From the NCBI GenBank assembly GCA_017482205.1, contig JAFUNK010000015.1, positions 1 to 44,637 on the forward strand: a DNA stretch of 44,637 nucleotides. The letters are read 5' to 3'. Origin of the DNA: Lachnospiraceae bacterium. Lineage in GTDB: Bacteria; Bacillota; Clostridia; Lachnospirales; Lachnospiraceae. The translations under genes were made by a program, and so were the position numbers. Below the pieces are notes generated by a model. It saw only the letters and a program-made list of their open reading frames with translations, was not told the origin of the DNA and made no database searches. Shown piece by piece: positions 28,514 to 37,090 of the stretch; within the stretch, counting starts at the first letter, position 1, and each line of letters opens with the position of its first letter.

Positions 28514-29266
28514 ATGCAAGGAAGAATTCATTCAATAGAAACCTTTGGCACTGTTGATGGTCCCGGTGTACGCTTCGTAGTATTTGTGCAGGGTTGCCCC
28601 ATGCGTTGTGCTTATTGCCACAACCCGGACACCTGGGCAATGACCGGTGGCACAATGATGGAACCGGCTGATATTATAGAACAATACGAGAGAAACAAAG
28701 GTTTTTATCGTGGCGGCGGTATTACCGTAACCGGTGGCGAGCCCTTAATGCAGGTAGATTTTTTAATTGATTTGTTTACTCTGGCAAAAGAAAAAGAGAT
28801 TCACACCTGTATCGACAGCTCCGGTATTGCTTTTAACCGTAGCAACACTGACTACGTAGAAAAACTGGATAAACTGATGACACTAACTGATTTGGTTATG
28901 TTGGACATCAAACATATCAACCCTGAAAAGCACAAAGAATTGACCCAACAGCCTAATGAACACATTCTGGATTTTTGTAGATATCTGGATGAAAAAGGCG
29001 TGGATATGTGGATTCGTCACGTAGTAGTTCCCGGCATTACCGATGATGACAAATATCTGGAAGAACTGGGCTACTTTATCGGCCAGTTCCATAATTTAAA
29101 GGCGTTAGATGTACTGCCCTACCACACCATGGGCGAGAAGAAATACGAATCCCTGGGTATGGAGTATAAATTAAAGGGTGTTCCCGCCATGGATAAAGAA
29201 AAGGTCGTAGACAAGAAAGCGGTTATTTTACAGGGTATCAAAAAGAGACGTGCTGACATGGCGTAA
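28514..29266 (+). CDS. pflA: Pyruvate formate-lyase activating enzyme
   Basis: Radical SAM enzyme that abstracts a hydrogen from the PFL glycine. The cluster motif CPMRCAYCHNPDTW (CxxxCxxC), the FGTVDGPGVRFVVFVQGC start, the GGEP-type motif VTGGEPLMQ and VMLDIKHIN are diagnostic. Length 250 is typical. Its substrate here should be the detached 80-residue domain. It is separated from that gene by a terminator and the DUF4160/DUF2442 pair, so it probably has transcription of its own. AAAGGA precedes the ATG. Confidence 0.97.
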   Translation: MQGRIHSIETFGTVDGPGVRFVVFVQGCPMRCAYCHNPDTWAMTGGTMMEPADIIEQYERNKGFYRGGGITVTGGEPLMQVDFLIDLFTLAKEKEIHTCIDSSGIAFNRSNTDYVEKLDKLMTLTDLVMLDIKHINPEKHKELTQQPNEHILDFCRYLDEKGVDMWIRHVVVPGITDDDKYLEELGYFIGQFHNLKALDVLPYHTMGEKKYESLGMEYKLKGVPAMDKEKVVDKKAVILQGIKKRRADMA

Positions 29267-29304
29267 GACTATGCTTGTTCCGACACACGAATGATATAAA
29301 CCAC

Positions 29305-29340
29305 AAAACCGTCCACTCAGAAAAGTTGAGCGGACGGTTT
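29305..29340. terminator. Terminator behind pflA
   Basis: AAAACCGTCC(A)CTCA pairs with TGAG(C)GGACGGTTT around AGAAAAGT-type loop. Confidence 0.75.
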
Positions 29341-29413
29341 CCTTGTTGTAAATTAGGGATTTTGCTAAATCCGTAATCTATTGTATCCAGACTTGTATAT
29401 CGACACTTCAAAT

Positions 29414-29953
29414 TTAATCTTCCAATTCTACAGTATAAATTTCTTCCACAGGAAATGTTATTTTTACTAAGCCTACGGAAACAAACTTCCCACTCATTTT
29501 TCTAAACTCACGCAAAATCAGTTCACTGGCCTTATAAAAAACCTCTTCTTCATCTTCCCCGGTAAGTGCCAATGTACAATGCGGCACCCATCTGTTAGGA
29601 CAATACCATTCCCAGCCGGTTGTATCAAAATCTTGCAAGTATTCATGCAATTCTCTTTGAAATTGATACATACCGTCATTCATTACAGGCGAAGCAAAAA
29701 TTGTCCTTGTATCATTGAACATTCCGACAGAGCCAATATATGCAGGCATGGATCGATGGGTTTGTGCAAACCGGTTTAATTGTTCCATACATTTTGCTTC
29801 ATCCACATCATTGAAACAAGCCAATGTTAGATGTGGTCTGGTTTTCCATTTCAGAAACTTTGTACTCAATTTTTCTTCTGCTATCCGATTAGCCAAATTA
29901 AAAAGTTTTTGTTCCGTTTCCTTATCGTAATATAATTCTATTGCATATTGCAT
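29414..29953 (-). CDS. 2H phosphoesterase (2'-5' RNA ligase / cyclic phosphodiesterase-like)
   Basis: 179 residues with the two HxT motifs that define the superfamily: RPHLTLACF and WVPHCTLALT. Each supplies the His and Thr for catalysis on 2',3'-cyclic or 2'-5' phosphate ends. The substrate cannot be told from sequence. AAGGAGG precedes the ATG. It is 20 nt downstream of a collapsed GNAT gene and, further upstream, a T-box leader on the same strand, so it may be expressed in response to uncharged tRNA. Confidence 0.87.
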   Translation of the reverse strand: MQYAIELYYDKETEQKLFNLANRIAEEKLSTKFLKWKTRPHLTLACFNDVDEAKCMEQLNRFAQTHRSMPAYIGSVGMFNDTRTIFASPVMNDGMYQFQRELHEYLQDFDTTGWEWYCPNRWVPHCTLALTGEDEEEVFYKASELILREFRKMSGKFVSVGLVKITFPVEEIYTVELED

Positions 29954-29972
29954 AATTCTTACCTCCTTAAAC

Positions 29973-30126
29973 TTATATCAATTTTTCCATATACCCACAG
30001 GTAAAAGGAAAGAAATCAAATTTCTTTGTACCTGTGTGCACAAAACCCATTTCTTCATACCAGAAAGCTTTCTCTAATGACTTTTACACATTCGCTGATA
30101 TCCTTTTCCTCTACTTTTCTTATCAT
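29973..30126 (-). pseudogene. Collapsed GNAT acetyltransferase
   Basis: The frame starts well (ATG with GGAGG upstream): MIRKVEEKDISECVKVIRESF, the usual first helix of a GNAT enzyme, then stops. In the next frame the sequence resumes as FWYEEMGFVHTGTKKFDF and ends CGYMEKLI, the usual C-terminus of such enzymes with the YEKMGF motif. The middle ~100 residues are gone and the junction is frameshifted. An internal deletion is the simplest explanation. Confidence 0.8.
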
Positions 30127-30159
30127 ATCAGTCTACCTCCATTTCTTTTTAATTTTAAA

Positions 30160-30423
30160 AAGTAAAAAAACACCCTCAAAGACACAATACCTGTATCTTT
30201 AAGGGTGCAGTATGCACGGTTCCACCTTATTTTTTCACTTCAGATTCTAACAAATCCTAATCTTTAACGCAGATATACGTCAATGCTTACCTCTACTTTC
30301 AGCATTGCAGCTCTGGAATGGTTTTCACATATCATGTGTATAAGCATCTTTCACCATATGATGCTCTCTCTGGATACGTCAAATACGCTACTTGTTTCCG
30401 TCGTCGCTTTTCTTATGTTAATT
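30160..30423 (-). promoter_or_regulatory. T-box leader
   Basis: On the minus strand the T-box AAGGTGGAACCGTG (30215-30228) is present. It is followed by a terminator hairpin CACCCTTAAAGATAC/GTGTCTTTGAGGGTG and seven T (30164-30207). Upstream are AGAGAG and GGTGAAAG elements typical of stem I. Such leaders bind a specific uncharged tRNA and then permit read-through. I could not decide the specifier codon. The leader feeds the collapsed GNAT gene and the 2H phosphoesterase. Confidence 0.88.
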
Positions 30424-30429
30424 TAGGAA

Positions 30430-30458
30430 AGTATAACACTCTGTTTTTTTCATGTCAA
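30430..30458 (-). promoter_or_regulatory. Promoter of the T-box transcript
   Basis: Perfect TTGACA, 17-bp spacer, TATACT on the minus strand, just upstream of the leader. Confidence 0.85.
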
Positions 30459-30628
30459 GTTATTTGTTTACATTAAATCTTTTCCGTTTTACCAGGAGCC
30501 CTCTTTGCTTAGTAAATGCCCAAATCTGGAAACTTACGGAAAGGGCTTGTATTTATATATATTTTGTATTAAAATATTATTAATGATAAATTTATATCAA
30601 TACATGATGTATTAAGGAGGATATTATT

Positions 30629-30799
30629 ATGGCATTTGTTATTAATGATACTTGTGTTGGCTGCGGTGCTTGTGAATCTCAGTGCCCCGTTGGTGCTATC
30701 AGCATGGGCGATGGCAAGATGGAAATCGATCCTAACACCTGCATCAACTGCGGTTCTTGCGCAGGTTGCTGCCCTGTTGGCGCTATTGTAGAAGAATAA
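30629..30799 (+). CDS. 2[4Fe-4S] ferredoxin, 56 aa
   Basis: MAFVINDTCVGCGACESQCP opens the protein; the second motif is CINCGSCAGCCPVGAI. Both CxxCxxCxxxCP cluster motifs are complete (the second with an extra Cys), as in clostridial electron-carrier ferredoxins. AGGAGG lies ~8 nt upstream. It is a monogenic transcript with a terminator behind it. It carries low-potential electrons, for example from pyruvate oxidation or to radical SAM enzymes. Confidence 0.96.
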   Translation: MAFVINDTCVGCGACESQCPVGAISMGDGKMEIDPNTCINCGSCAGCCPVGAIVEE

Positions 30800-30812
30800 T
30801 TATAGCAAACGT

Positions 30813-30852
30813 AAAACAGTCTGTAGACCGCTTGGTTTACAGACTGTTTTTT
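30813..30852. terminator. Terminator between ferredoxin and the MerR-type gene
   Basis: AAAACAGTCTGTA pairs perfectly with TACAGACTGTTTT and a T run follows on both strands. Confidence 0.9.
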
Positions 30853-30854
30853 AA

Positions 30855-31523
30855 TTACTTCTTAAACAACCTTCTCTTCTTCCTGAGAAGCTCATCTATC
30901 TTCTTGTAATGCTCTTCGTCACGTTTTATTTTCTGTGCATTACGCTCTTCTTCTTTTTCCTCCTGCATTCTAAACTGGTAATCCAATTCCTTTAATACGC
31001 TTTCTTTCATCTCCTGACAAAGGGTTGCATTATTTTCCTGCACAACCTCCCTAAACATTTGCTGCAAGAGCCACTGAAGGCGTTTTATCTTATCTTCACC
31101 GTTTTCTGTGCGGAGTGCTTGTCCCGTTGAAATCACTTGTAAAGTATCAGTATGTTCTTCTGTCTGCGGCTCTTCAAAATTACTTTCCTGCTCTTTCATT
31201 TGATTTTTTTCTTCCTTCAATATTGCTTTTTCCGTGCCTGTTCTCTCCGATGTTACCTGCGTAATATTTTTTTCCTCTTCCACCGGTGTCAGCCTGTCCA
31301 ACTTACCGTTTTTCAATACCATTCTGATTGCTTTCAATTGCAGTCCCCTCTCTTTTAAATCCTTTATTTCCATAAATCTGCGGATGTCCTCTTCTGTATA
31401 GTAACGGTGTCCCAGTTCGTTTCGTTTGATAGGAAGTTTCAATTCTTCCTCCCAGTAACGAAGCACATGAGCCTCCACGCTCACCTGTTTTGCCGCATCT
31501 GAAATCAAAAATGTACTGCTCAT
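30855..31523 (-). CDS. MerR-type HTH protein with C-terminal coiled coil
   Basis: The N-terminal ~70 residues are a MerR-like winged helix (FLISDAAKQVSVEAHVLRYWEEELKLPIKRNELGHRYYTEEDIRRFMEIKDLKERGLQLKAIRMVL). The rest is charged and predicted coiled (LLQQMFREVVQENNATLCQEMKESVLKELDYQFRMQEEKEEERNAQK) with no effector domain. The layout recalls RacA-like or similar structural DNA-binding proteins more than a drug sensor. The start could be 31529 or 31523. A terminator separates it from dnaB. Confidence 0.8.
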   Translation of the reverse strand: MSSTFLISDAAKQVSVEAHVLRYWEEELKLPIKRNELGHRYYTEEDIRRFMEIKDLKERGLQLKAIRMVLKNGKLDRLTPVEEEKNITQVTSERTGTEKAILKEEKNQMKEQESNFEEPQTEEHTDTLQVISTGQALRTENGEDKIKRLQWLLQQMFREVVQENNATLCQEMKESVLKELDYQFRMQEEKEEERNAQKIKRDEEHYKKIDELLRKKRRLFKK

Positions 31524-31617
31524 ATTCATCCTTCCTTTCTTTTTTGTTTTCCTTTCTAACTCCTTAAGAATCTCCTGTAAATCATTCCTTAATCAGAGTC
31601 AACGGTTCCCCGTTAAA

Positions 31618-31664
31618 ATAAAAAGAGAACAAACCACAGGCTGTTCCTGTAACTGTTCTCTTTT
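31618..31664. terminator. Terminator behind dnaB
   Basis: AAAAGAGAACA...CACAGG pairs with CCTGT...TGTTCTCTTTT; T runs lie on both sides. It ends the gdpP-rplI-dnaB transcript. Confidence 0.8.
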
Positions 31665-31749
31665 GTATTCTTTGTATGATGTTTTAATATGTATCTGCAT
31701 GTTTACTGCTGTACTGCCACGGCTTTGCCTATCGTTATCATAAATGCTT

Positions 31750-33087
31750 CTATTTTTCCAGATTGGCAAACTTGGTGTAATTGGGCAGCCATGCCAGTTC
31801 TACCGTACCGATAGGACCGTTTCTCTGTTTCGCAATAATAATTTCCGCAATATCCTTACGCTCTGTATCGTGGTTATAGTAGTCATCACGATAGATAAAC
31901 ATAACCACGTCAGCATCCTGCTCGATTGCTCCCGATTCACGAAGGTCGGAAAGCATGGGACGATGATCCGGTCTCTGTTCAACTGCACGGGACAACTGGG
32001 ACAACGCCAGTACCGGTACAGACAACTCTCTCGCTACCGCCTTTAAGGAACGGGAAATATCGGAAATTTCCTGCTGTCTGGAGTCGCTTCTGCCACTACC
32101 TGACATCAACTGTAAGTAGTCGATGATAATCATGGACAAATCCTGTTCCAGCTTGTACTTTCTACATTTACTTCTAAGCTCTGCAATACTGATACCGGGA
32201 GTATCATCTATAATCAGGTTGGAACGTCCGATAACGCCTGCACTTTCAATCAGCTTCTCCCACTCCTGGTCAGAAAGCTGACCGGTTCTGATATGCTGGG
32301 AGTCTACTTTGGACTCCAGCGAGAACAAACGGTTTACCAACTGTTCCTTTGACATTTCCAAACTGAAAATGGCTACAGTTTTATTCTGTCTGAAAGCTAC
32401 GTGCTCTGCAATATTAAGTACAAACGCGGTCTTACCCATGGAAGGACGTGCCGCAATCAGTACAAGGTCTGAAGGCTGCATACCGGCAGTGCGGTAATCC
32501 AAATCGATAAAGCCCGTAGGAATACCCGTTACGGCACCTTTGTTTTTGGATGCCTTTTCGATCTTGTCCATGGCGTTCATAACCACCTGACGAATGGGTA
32601 CGAATTCACCGGTATTGCGCTTCTGTACTACTTCAAATATTTTCTTTTCCGTTTCTTCCAAAATAACTTCCAGATTTTCCTTACCTGCATAACAGGTATT
32701 GGCAATCTCTTCATTTAAACGAATCAGCTTACGCAGGGTTGCCTTTTCCGCCACAATATTTGCGTAATATTTGATATTAGCAGAAGTAGGCACTGCCGTA
32801 ATCAAGTCCCTGACAAATTCCAGACTGCTGACCTCAGGCGGTACATCCTTTTCCTTAAGCCTGTCCTGTAAAGTCACAAGGTCTACCGGTCTACCCTCTT
32901 CGTTTAATTCCACCATAGTTTCAAACAGAATACCATACTGCTTGTTGTAAAAATCGTCGCCGGTAATAATTTCGGAGGATACTACAATAGCCTCTCTATC
33001 CATAATCATGGAACCGATAACCGACTGCTCCGCTTCTACGCTATGGGGCAATATTCTTTTTAAGACTGTTTCTTCCATTGTCGGCAT
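31750..33087 (-). CDS. dnaB: Replicative DNA helicase
   Basis: Hexameric helicase of the replication fork. The N-terminal helical domain (LPHSVEAEQSVIGSMIMD) and RecA-like core are present: Walker A ARPSMGKTAF, Walker B SMIIIDYLQLM, and the DLRESGAIEQDADVVMFIYRDDYY region. At 445 residues it has normal length. It lies 17 nt behind rplI. Confidence 0.97.
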   Translation of the reverse strand: MPTMEETVLKRILPHSVEAEQSVIGSMIMDREAIVVSSEIITGDDFYNKQYGILFETMVELNEEGRPVDLVTLQDRLKEKDVPPEVSSLEFVRDLITAVPTSANIKYYANIVAEKATLRKLIRLNEEIANTCYAGKENLEVILEETEKKIFEVVQKRNTGEFVPIRQVVMNAMDKIEKASKNKGAVTGIPTGFIDLDYRTAGMQPSDLVLIAARPSMGKTAFVLNIAEHVAFRQNKTVAIFSLEMSKEQLVNRLFSLESKVDSQHIRTGQLSDQEWEKLIESAGVIGRSNLIIDDTPGISIAELRSKCRKYKLEQDLSMIIIDYLQLMSGSGRSDSRQQEISDISRSLKAVARELSVPVLALSQLSRAVEQRPDHRPMLSDLRESGAIEQDADVVMFIYRDDYYNHDTERKDIAEIIIAKQRNGPIGTVELAWLPNYTKFANLEK

Positions 33088-33104
33088 GACAGTTTCCTTT
33101 CGTC

Positions 33105-33551
33105 TTAGCTTTCAGATACATGTACCTTTAATTTCGCGGTTACCTTGGGATGCAGTTTTACACCAACTTCATATACACCAAAACTCTTGATAGCATCCGC
33201 CATTACGATTTTCTTCTTGTCCAGTTCAATACCATGCTGCTCTTTACATGCAGCTGCAACTTCCTTCGATGAAATAGAGCCAAAAGTTCTGCCACCTTCA
33301 CCGGCTTTCATCTTTACTTCTACGGTCTTGGTTTCCAAGGTTTCTGCCAGTGCCTTTGCTGCATCCAGCTGTTCCTGTGCCACCTTGTCCGCATTGGCCT
33401 TCTGGAGTTTCAAATCATTTAAGTTCTTTGGGGTTGCTTCTACACCGATTTTCTTGGGTAAAATAAAGTTTCTTGCATATCCTTCGCTGGCTTCAATAAT
33501 ATCGCCCTTTTTACCCAGTTTCTTTTCATCCTGTAATAAAATAATCTTCAT
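33105..33551 (-). CDS. rplI: Ribosomal protein L9
   Basis: MKIILLQDEKKLGKKGDIIEASEGYARNFILPKKIG is the canonical N-terminal 23S-binding domain, followed by a long helix and the C-terminal domain ending VKLHPKVTAKLKVHV. 148 residues with the ATG at 33551, preceded by AGAGG; a longer frame starts four codons upstream. Confidence 0.97.
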   Translation of the reverse strand: MKIILLQDEKKLGKKGDIIEASEGYARNFILPKKIGVEATPKNLNDLKLQKANADKVAQEQLDAAKALAETLETKTVEVKMKAGEGGRTFGSISSKEVAAACKEQHGIELDKKKIVMADAIKSFGVYEVGVKLHPKVTAKLKVHVSES

Positions 33552-33613
33552 AACGCCTCTCATTCCGCCGCCGATGCGGCTTCAAATCTATTGTAACACT
33601 TCTTTTGCTATCC

Positions 33614-35665
33614 TCAAATAGCACCCTCTTCTATCATAATATCAATAGTTGATTTCAGGTTACCGATGGCTTCTGCCATACTTACGCCTTCTAACTGACA
33701 ACCGGCAATACTCATATGACCACCGCCGCCTAATCTTTCCATAATAATCTGTACATTGACTTCATCAATGGAGCGGGCAGATACAAATATCTTTCCCTGA
33801 TACTCCGTCATCACAAAGCTGGCTTTTACACCGCGGATATTCAGAAGCTCGTTTGCTGCCTGCGCGCCTACTACGGTAGGGCTCTGGATATCCTCACTGG
33901 TACAAATAGAAATCGCATAAGACTGTCTGTAAATTTCAGCCTGACTGACTGCATCCGCTTTCGCCTTGTATTCATTGGCATCTTCCCTGAACATCTTTCT
34001 GACACGGGTCACGTCTGCACCGTTTCTACGCAGGAATGCTGCCGCCTCAAAGGTTCTGACACCGGTTTTACTCATAAAGTTATTGGTATCGATCATAATA
34101 CCGGAATACATGCAATCCGCTTCTTCGATACGAATCTTAATACCGTCACTGGTATACTGTAAAATCTCAGATACCATTTCACAGGCAGAAGATGCATATG
34201 GCTCCACATAGGACAATGTCGCATTTTCAATGGTTTCTGCTCCCTGTCTGTGATGATCCAATACTACGATGGATTTACATACCTTTAACAAATCCGGGCA
34301 CTCTGTAATAGTCGGCTTATTTACGTCCACCACTACCAGTACTGCATTGTTACCTGCCAATTCAATTGCCTGTGTACTTCCCACAATCATGTCTGCATCA
34401 TATTCGGGATTGTTCTTAAACAAATCTACCAAGGGCTGCAGGGTATTGGAAATATCGTTTAATACGATATGGGCTTTCCTATCCAGAGTCTGGGCAATGC
34501 GGTAAATACCCACTGCGGCACCAAAACTGTCCACATCAGCCAGACGGTGTCCCATAATAATAACCTTGTCCTTGCCGGCAATGATTTCTTTTAAAGCATG
34601 TGCCTTTACACGGGCCTTTACACGGGTATTCTTTTCTACCTGCTGACTCTTACCGCCATAGTACGTAATACTGTCAGGGGTCTTAATAACCGCCTGGTCA
34701 CCGCCACGTCCCAATGCCAAATCGATGGCATTACGCGCAAATTCATAGTTCTGGGCATAGGTCAATCCGTCCAGTCCCATACCGATACTGATGGTAACTG
34801 CCATCTCATTACCGATATTTACGGTTTTTACATCCTCTAGCAAGTCAAAACGGGTTTCCTGCAACTGTGTCACGGACTTTTTACGCATAATAACCAGATA
34901 CTTGTCTTTCTCCAGCTTCTTAACAATACCGTCCAGTGCAGAAATATATTTATTTACCTTTCGGTCAATCAATGCAATCAGCAGGGAACGTCTGACTTCT
35001 TCAACACTTTCCAGTGCTTCCTCATAGTTGTCCAGATACAGAAGTCCTACGGTCAGGCTCTGGTCGTCCACTTCCTGTAATGCAATATGCAATGCCGTCT
35101 CATCGAATAAATAGACCGCAATCAGATAGCCGTCATAGCCCTGTGCCTGAATCATATCACTGTTTTCTGCCATTTCCTTCAGTGATATCTTCTTAAATTT
35201 CGCTATGTATTCTTTTCCGTCATAAGTCAAATCATACTGGGTTTCTTCCACACCCTTATCATCAGGAAGCTTATCTCTGGTAATGGACGGGAACACTGCC
35301 ATAATAGACTTATTAAAGCCCTTGGGCTGTTTAATTACTTCTTCAAAAGCCAGGTTTGTCCAAATTACTTTACCGGTATCGTCCAACAAAGCATACGGCA
35401 GTTCCAAATCCCTTAGTAAACGCTTTTGAATCTGTCCGTACTGAGTTGCAAAGCTGACCAATTCATTGATAATAACAGGCTTATTATAAAAATATAAAGC
35501 CAAAGTTACTACAAAATAGAAAAGGGTAAAAAAGCCCAGTAACAAGCCTGCCCGCAAATCCAATGCCAACATACCGGCATTGATTACCAGCAACAGCACT
35601 CCCAGATATATGGAAAACTGCAAATATGTCTTTATGCGTCCTTTTAATCTGATTCTTTTCTTCAT
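33614..35665 (-). CDS. gdpP: Cyclic-di-AMP phosphodiesterase GdpP
   Basis: Hydrolyses c-di-AMP and so influences potassium balance and cell wall homeostasis. Two transmembrane helices (YLQFSIYLGVLLLVINAGML; LLLGFFTLFYFVVTLALYFY) are followed by a PAS domain (YALLDDTGKVIWTNLAFEEV), a degenerate GGDEF domain (TVGLLYLDNYEEAL... ) and the DHH/DHHA1 phosphoesterase: GHRLADVDSFGAA, VVLDHHR, GIMIDTNNF and GGGGHMSIAG. The ATG at 35665 follows GGGGG. It is first in gdpP-rplI-dnaB, the usual Firmicute order. Confidence 0.95.
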   Translation of the reverse strand: MKKRIRLKGRIKTYLQFSIYLGVLLLVINAGMLALDLRAGLLLGFFTLFYFVVTLALYFYNKPVIINELVSFATQYGQIQKRLLRDLELPYALLDDTGKVIWTNLAFEEVIKQPKGFNKSIMAVFPSITRDKLPDDKGVEETQYDLTYDGKEYIAKFKKISLKEMAENSDMIQAQGYDGYLIAVYLFDETALHIALQEVDDQSLTVGLLYLDNYEEALESVEEVRRSLLIALIDRKVNKYISALDGIVKKLEKDKYLVIMRKKSVTQLQETRFDLLEDVKTVNIGNEMAVTISIGMGLDGLTYAQNYEFARNAIDLALGRGGDQAVIKTPDSITYYGGKSQQVEKNTRVKARVKAHALKEIIAGKDKVIIMGHRLADVDSFGAAVGIYRIAQTLDRKAHIVLNDISNTLQPLVDLFKNNPEYDADMIVGSTQAIELAGNNAVLVVVDVNKPTITECPDLLKVCKSIVVLDHHRQGAETIENATLSYVEPYASSACEMVSEILQYTSDGIKIRIEEADCMYSGIMIDTNNFMSKTGVRTFEAAAFLRRNGADVTRVRKMFREDANEYKAKADAVSQAEIYRQSYAISICTSEDIQSPTVVGAQAANELLNIRGVKASFVMTEYQGKIFVSARSIDEVNVQIIMERLGGGGHMSIAGCQLEGVSMAEAIGNLKSTIDIMIEEGAI

Positions 35666-35837
35666 GTATGCCCCCATTTAATAAATGATGCATTCTTAAT
35701 TAATCTAGTTCGTCCAAAGCACCCCATAGCCTCAAACAAACTTATACGGATATAGTATATCATTTTTTATCTCATCTTTCCACAGTATAATTTGTCGAAT
35801 ATGGAAGATTGTATAAATTTTTTTACTTTTCTGCAAT

Positions 35838-35890
35838 AAAATGCACCTCCAAATGCCAGATTTAATCCATCTAACATTTGAGGTGCACTT
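35838..35890. terminator. Terminator behind the SH3-domain protein gene
   Basis: TGCACCTC(C)AAATG and CATTTGAGGTGCA form a 13-bp stem with T runs on the minus strand. Confidence 0.8.
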
Positions 35891-35909
35891 CCTTTACAGT
35901 CCCTTTTGT

Positions 35910-37046
35910 TTACCAGTCATAAGTTGTGAAAACCAATTTTCCATTTTGCAAAGAAGCTATCAGCATGGTATCCGGATCATTGTCGTCATACCAAATATCA
36001 TTACCTACATAAACCCTGTTAAAATCATATCCAAGGCTATGACATAACATGGTATCTCCCGGCTGATATCCGACTCTCTCAGATACCGGCTGCTCACCCG
36101 GTTTTGCAAAAATCCCCGGTGCAAACTCTATATATCCGTTTCCATTATCTTTTACCACTGTATACGCCCGGGAATCCTCCGTCATCCATACATCTCCACC
36201 CTGATATGTCACAGATGTATACATACCTATAATCATCTGATCTCCCACTTGGTATCCGTTTCTTTCTGATATGTACGTCGAATCCGAATTGACACTACCA
36301 CTATTTGTTCCCGGTGTAGCAACATCTGTTTCCGGAACCTCTACCATATTGGGACCCAAATATGCGTCTGATACATAACCTATACCACCCTCAAACTCTA
36401 TCCGATACCATCCGGTTTCGCTACTTTGCCCGGTTACAGCTACTTCCTGATTGGTTGTTAACGAACCAATCTTCTCATAATCCGCTGAATGTCCAATACG
36501 CACATTTACTGAACTTTGAGCATACATTATTGCCTCCATGGGTACAATGCCATCCTGCCACGAAGGCAACGTTTGTGCATATTGAAATAATGCTCTATCT
36601 ACATCGCTGTTTTCTTCCATGTTGTACAATTCTTCAATATTTGTCTCAACATACGCTATCATATCTTCATTGGATACTCCAAAGCTACCTGCTATAATGC
36701 CTGCAAACTCAAGCAAAAAATCATACTCATATCCATCTTCAGTTCTTGTAATATAAGATTGTCTTGACTTTTCTTCTTCCACCTCCGGTGTCGGCTCAGG
36801 TGTCGGTGTCGGCTCAGGTGTCGGTTCCGGCGTTGATGTTGGCTCTACCGTTGTGACCGGCTCTACTGTTGGTTCTAAAGTCAGCTCCGCCGTTGGTTCC
36901 GGTGTATCTATCGCTATGTATTCTGAAGTTTCAACTGAATTGTTTAAGTTGGTACTCTCTTGCTTATTGAAGTACATACCCACTATTGCTACGGCAAGTA
37001 TTACTATAACTACTGCCAAAATGATGTGTCCTGCGTACTTTTTCAT
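35910..37046 (-). CDS. Anchored extracellular protein with Pro-Thr linker and SH3 domain
   Basis: An N-terminal transmembrane anchor (HIILAVVIVILAVAIVGMYF) is followed by a ~70-residue PT/EP-repeat linker (PEPTPEPTPTPEPTPE) that would span the wall. Next is a helical segment of unknown type (~100-165), then a bacterial SH3 domain at ~180-230 (VNVRIGHSADYEKIGSLTTNQEVAVTG...GWYRIEFEGGIGYVSDAYL). Two similar copies of a short module follow (YQVGDQMIIGMYTSVTYQGGDVWMTED; YQPGDTMLCHSLGYDFNRVYVGNDIWYDD). The function is unknown, perhaps cell wall binding. It lies 44 nt behind the leucine-rich lipoprotein gene. Confidence 0.8.
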   Translation of the reverse strand: MKKYAGHIILAVVIVILAVAIVGMYFNKQESTNLNNSVETSEYIAIDTPEPTAELTLEPTVEPVTTVEPTSTPEPTPEPTPTPEPTPEVEEEKSRQSYITRTEDGYEYDFLLEFAGIIAGSFGVSNEDMIAYVETNIEELYNMEENSDVDRALFQYAQTLPSWQDGIVPMEAIMYAQSSVNVRIGHSADYEKIGSLTTNQEVAVTGQSSETGWYRIEFEGGIGYVSDAYLGPNMVEVPETDVATPGTNSGSVNSDSTYISERNGYQVGDQMIIGMYTSVTYQGGDVWMTEDSRAYTVVKDNGNGYIEFAPGIFAKPGEQPVSERVGYQPGDTMLCHSLGYDFNRVYVGNDIWYDDNDPDTMLIASLQNGKLVFTTYDW

Positions 37047-37090
37047 AGCTGCTTTCTCCTTGGTTATTTTTTAGCTTTTATAATAGTTGT

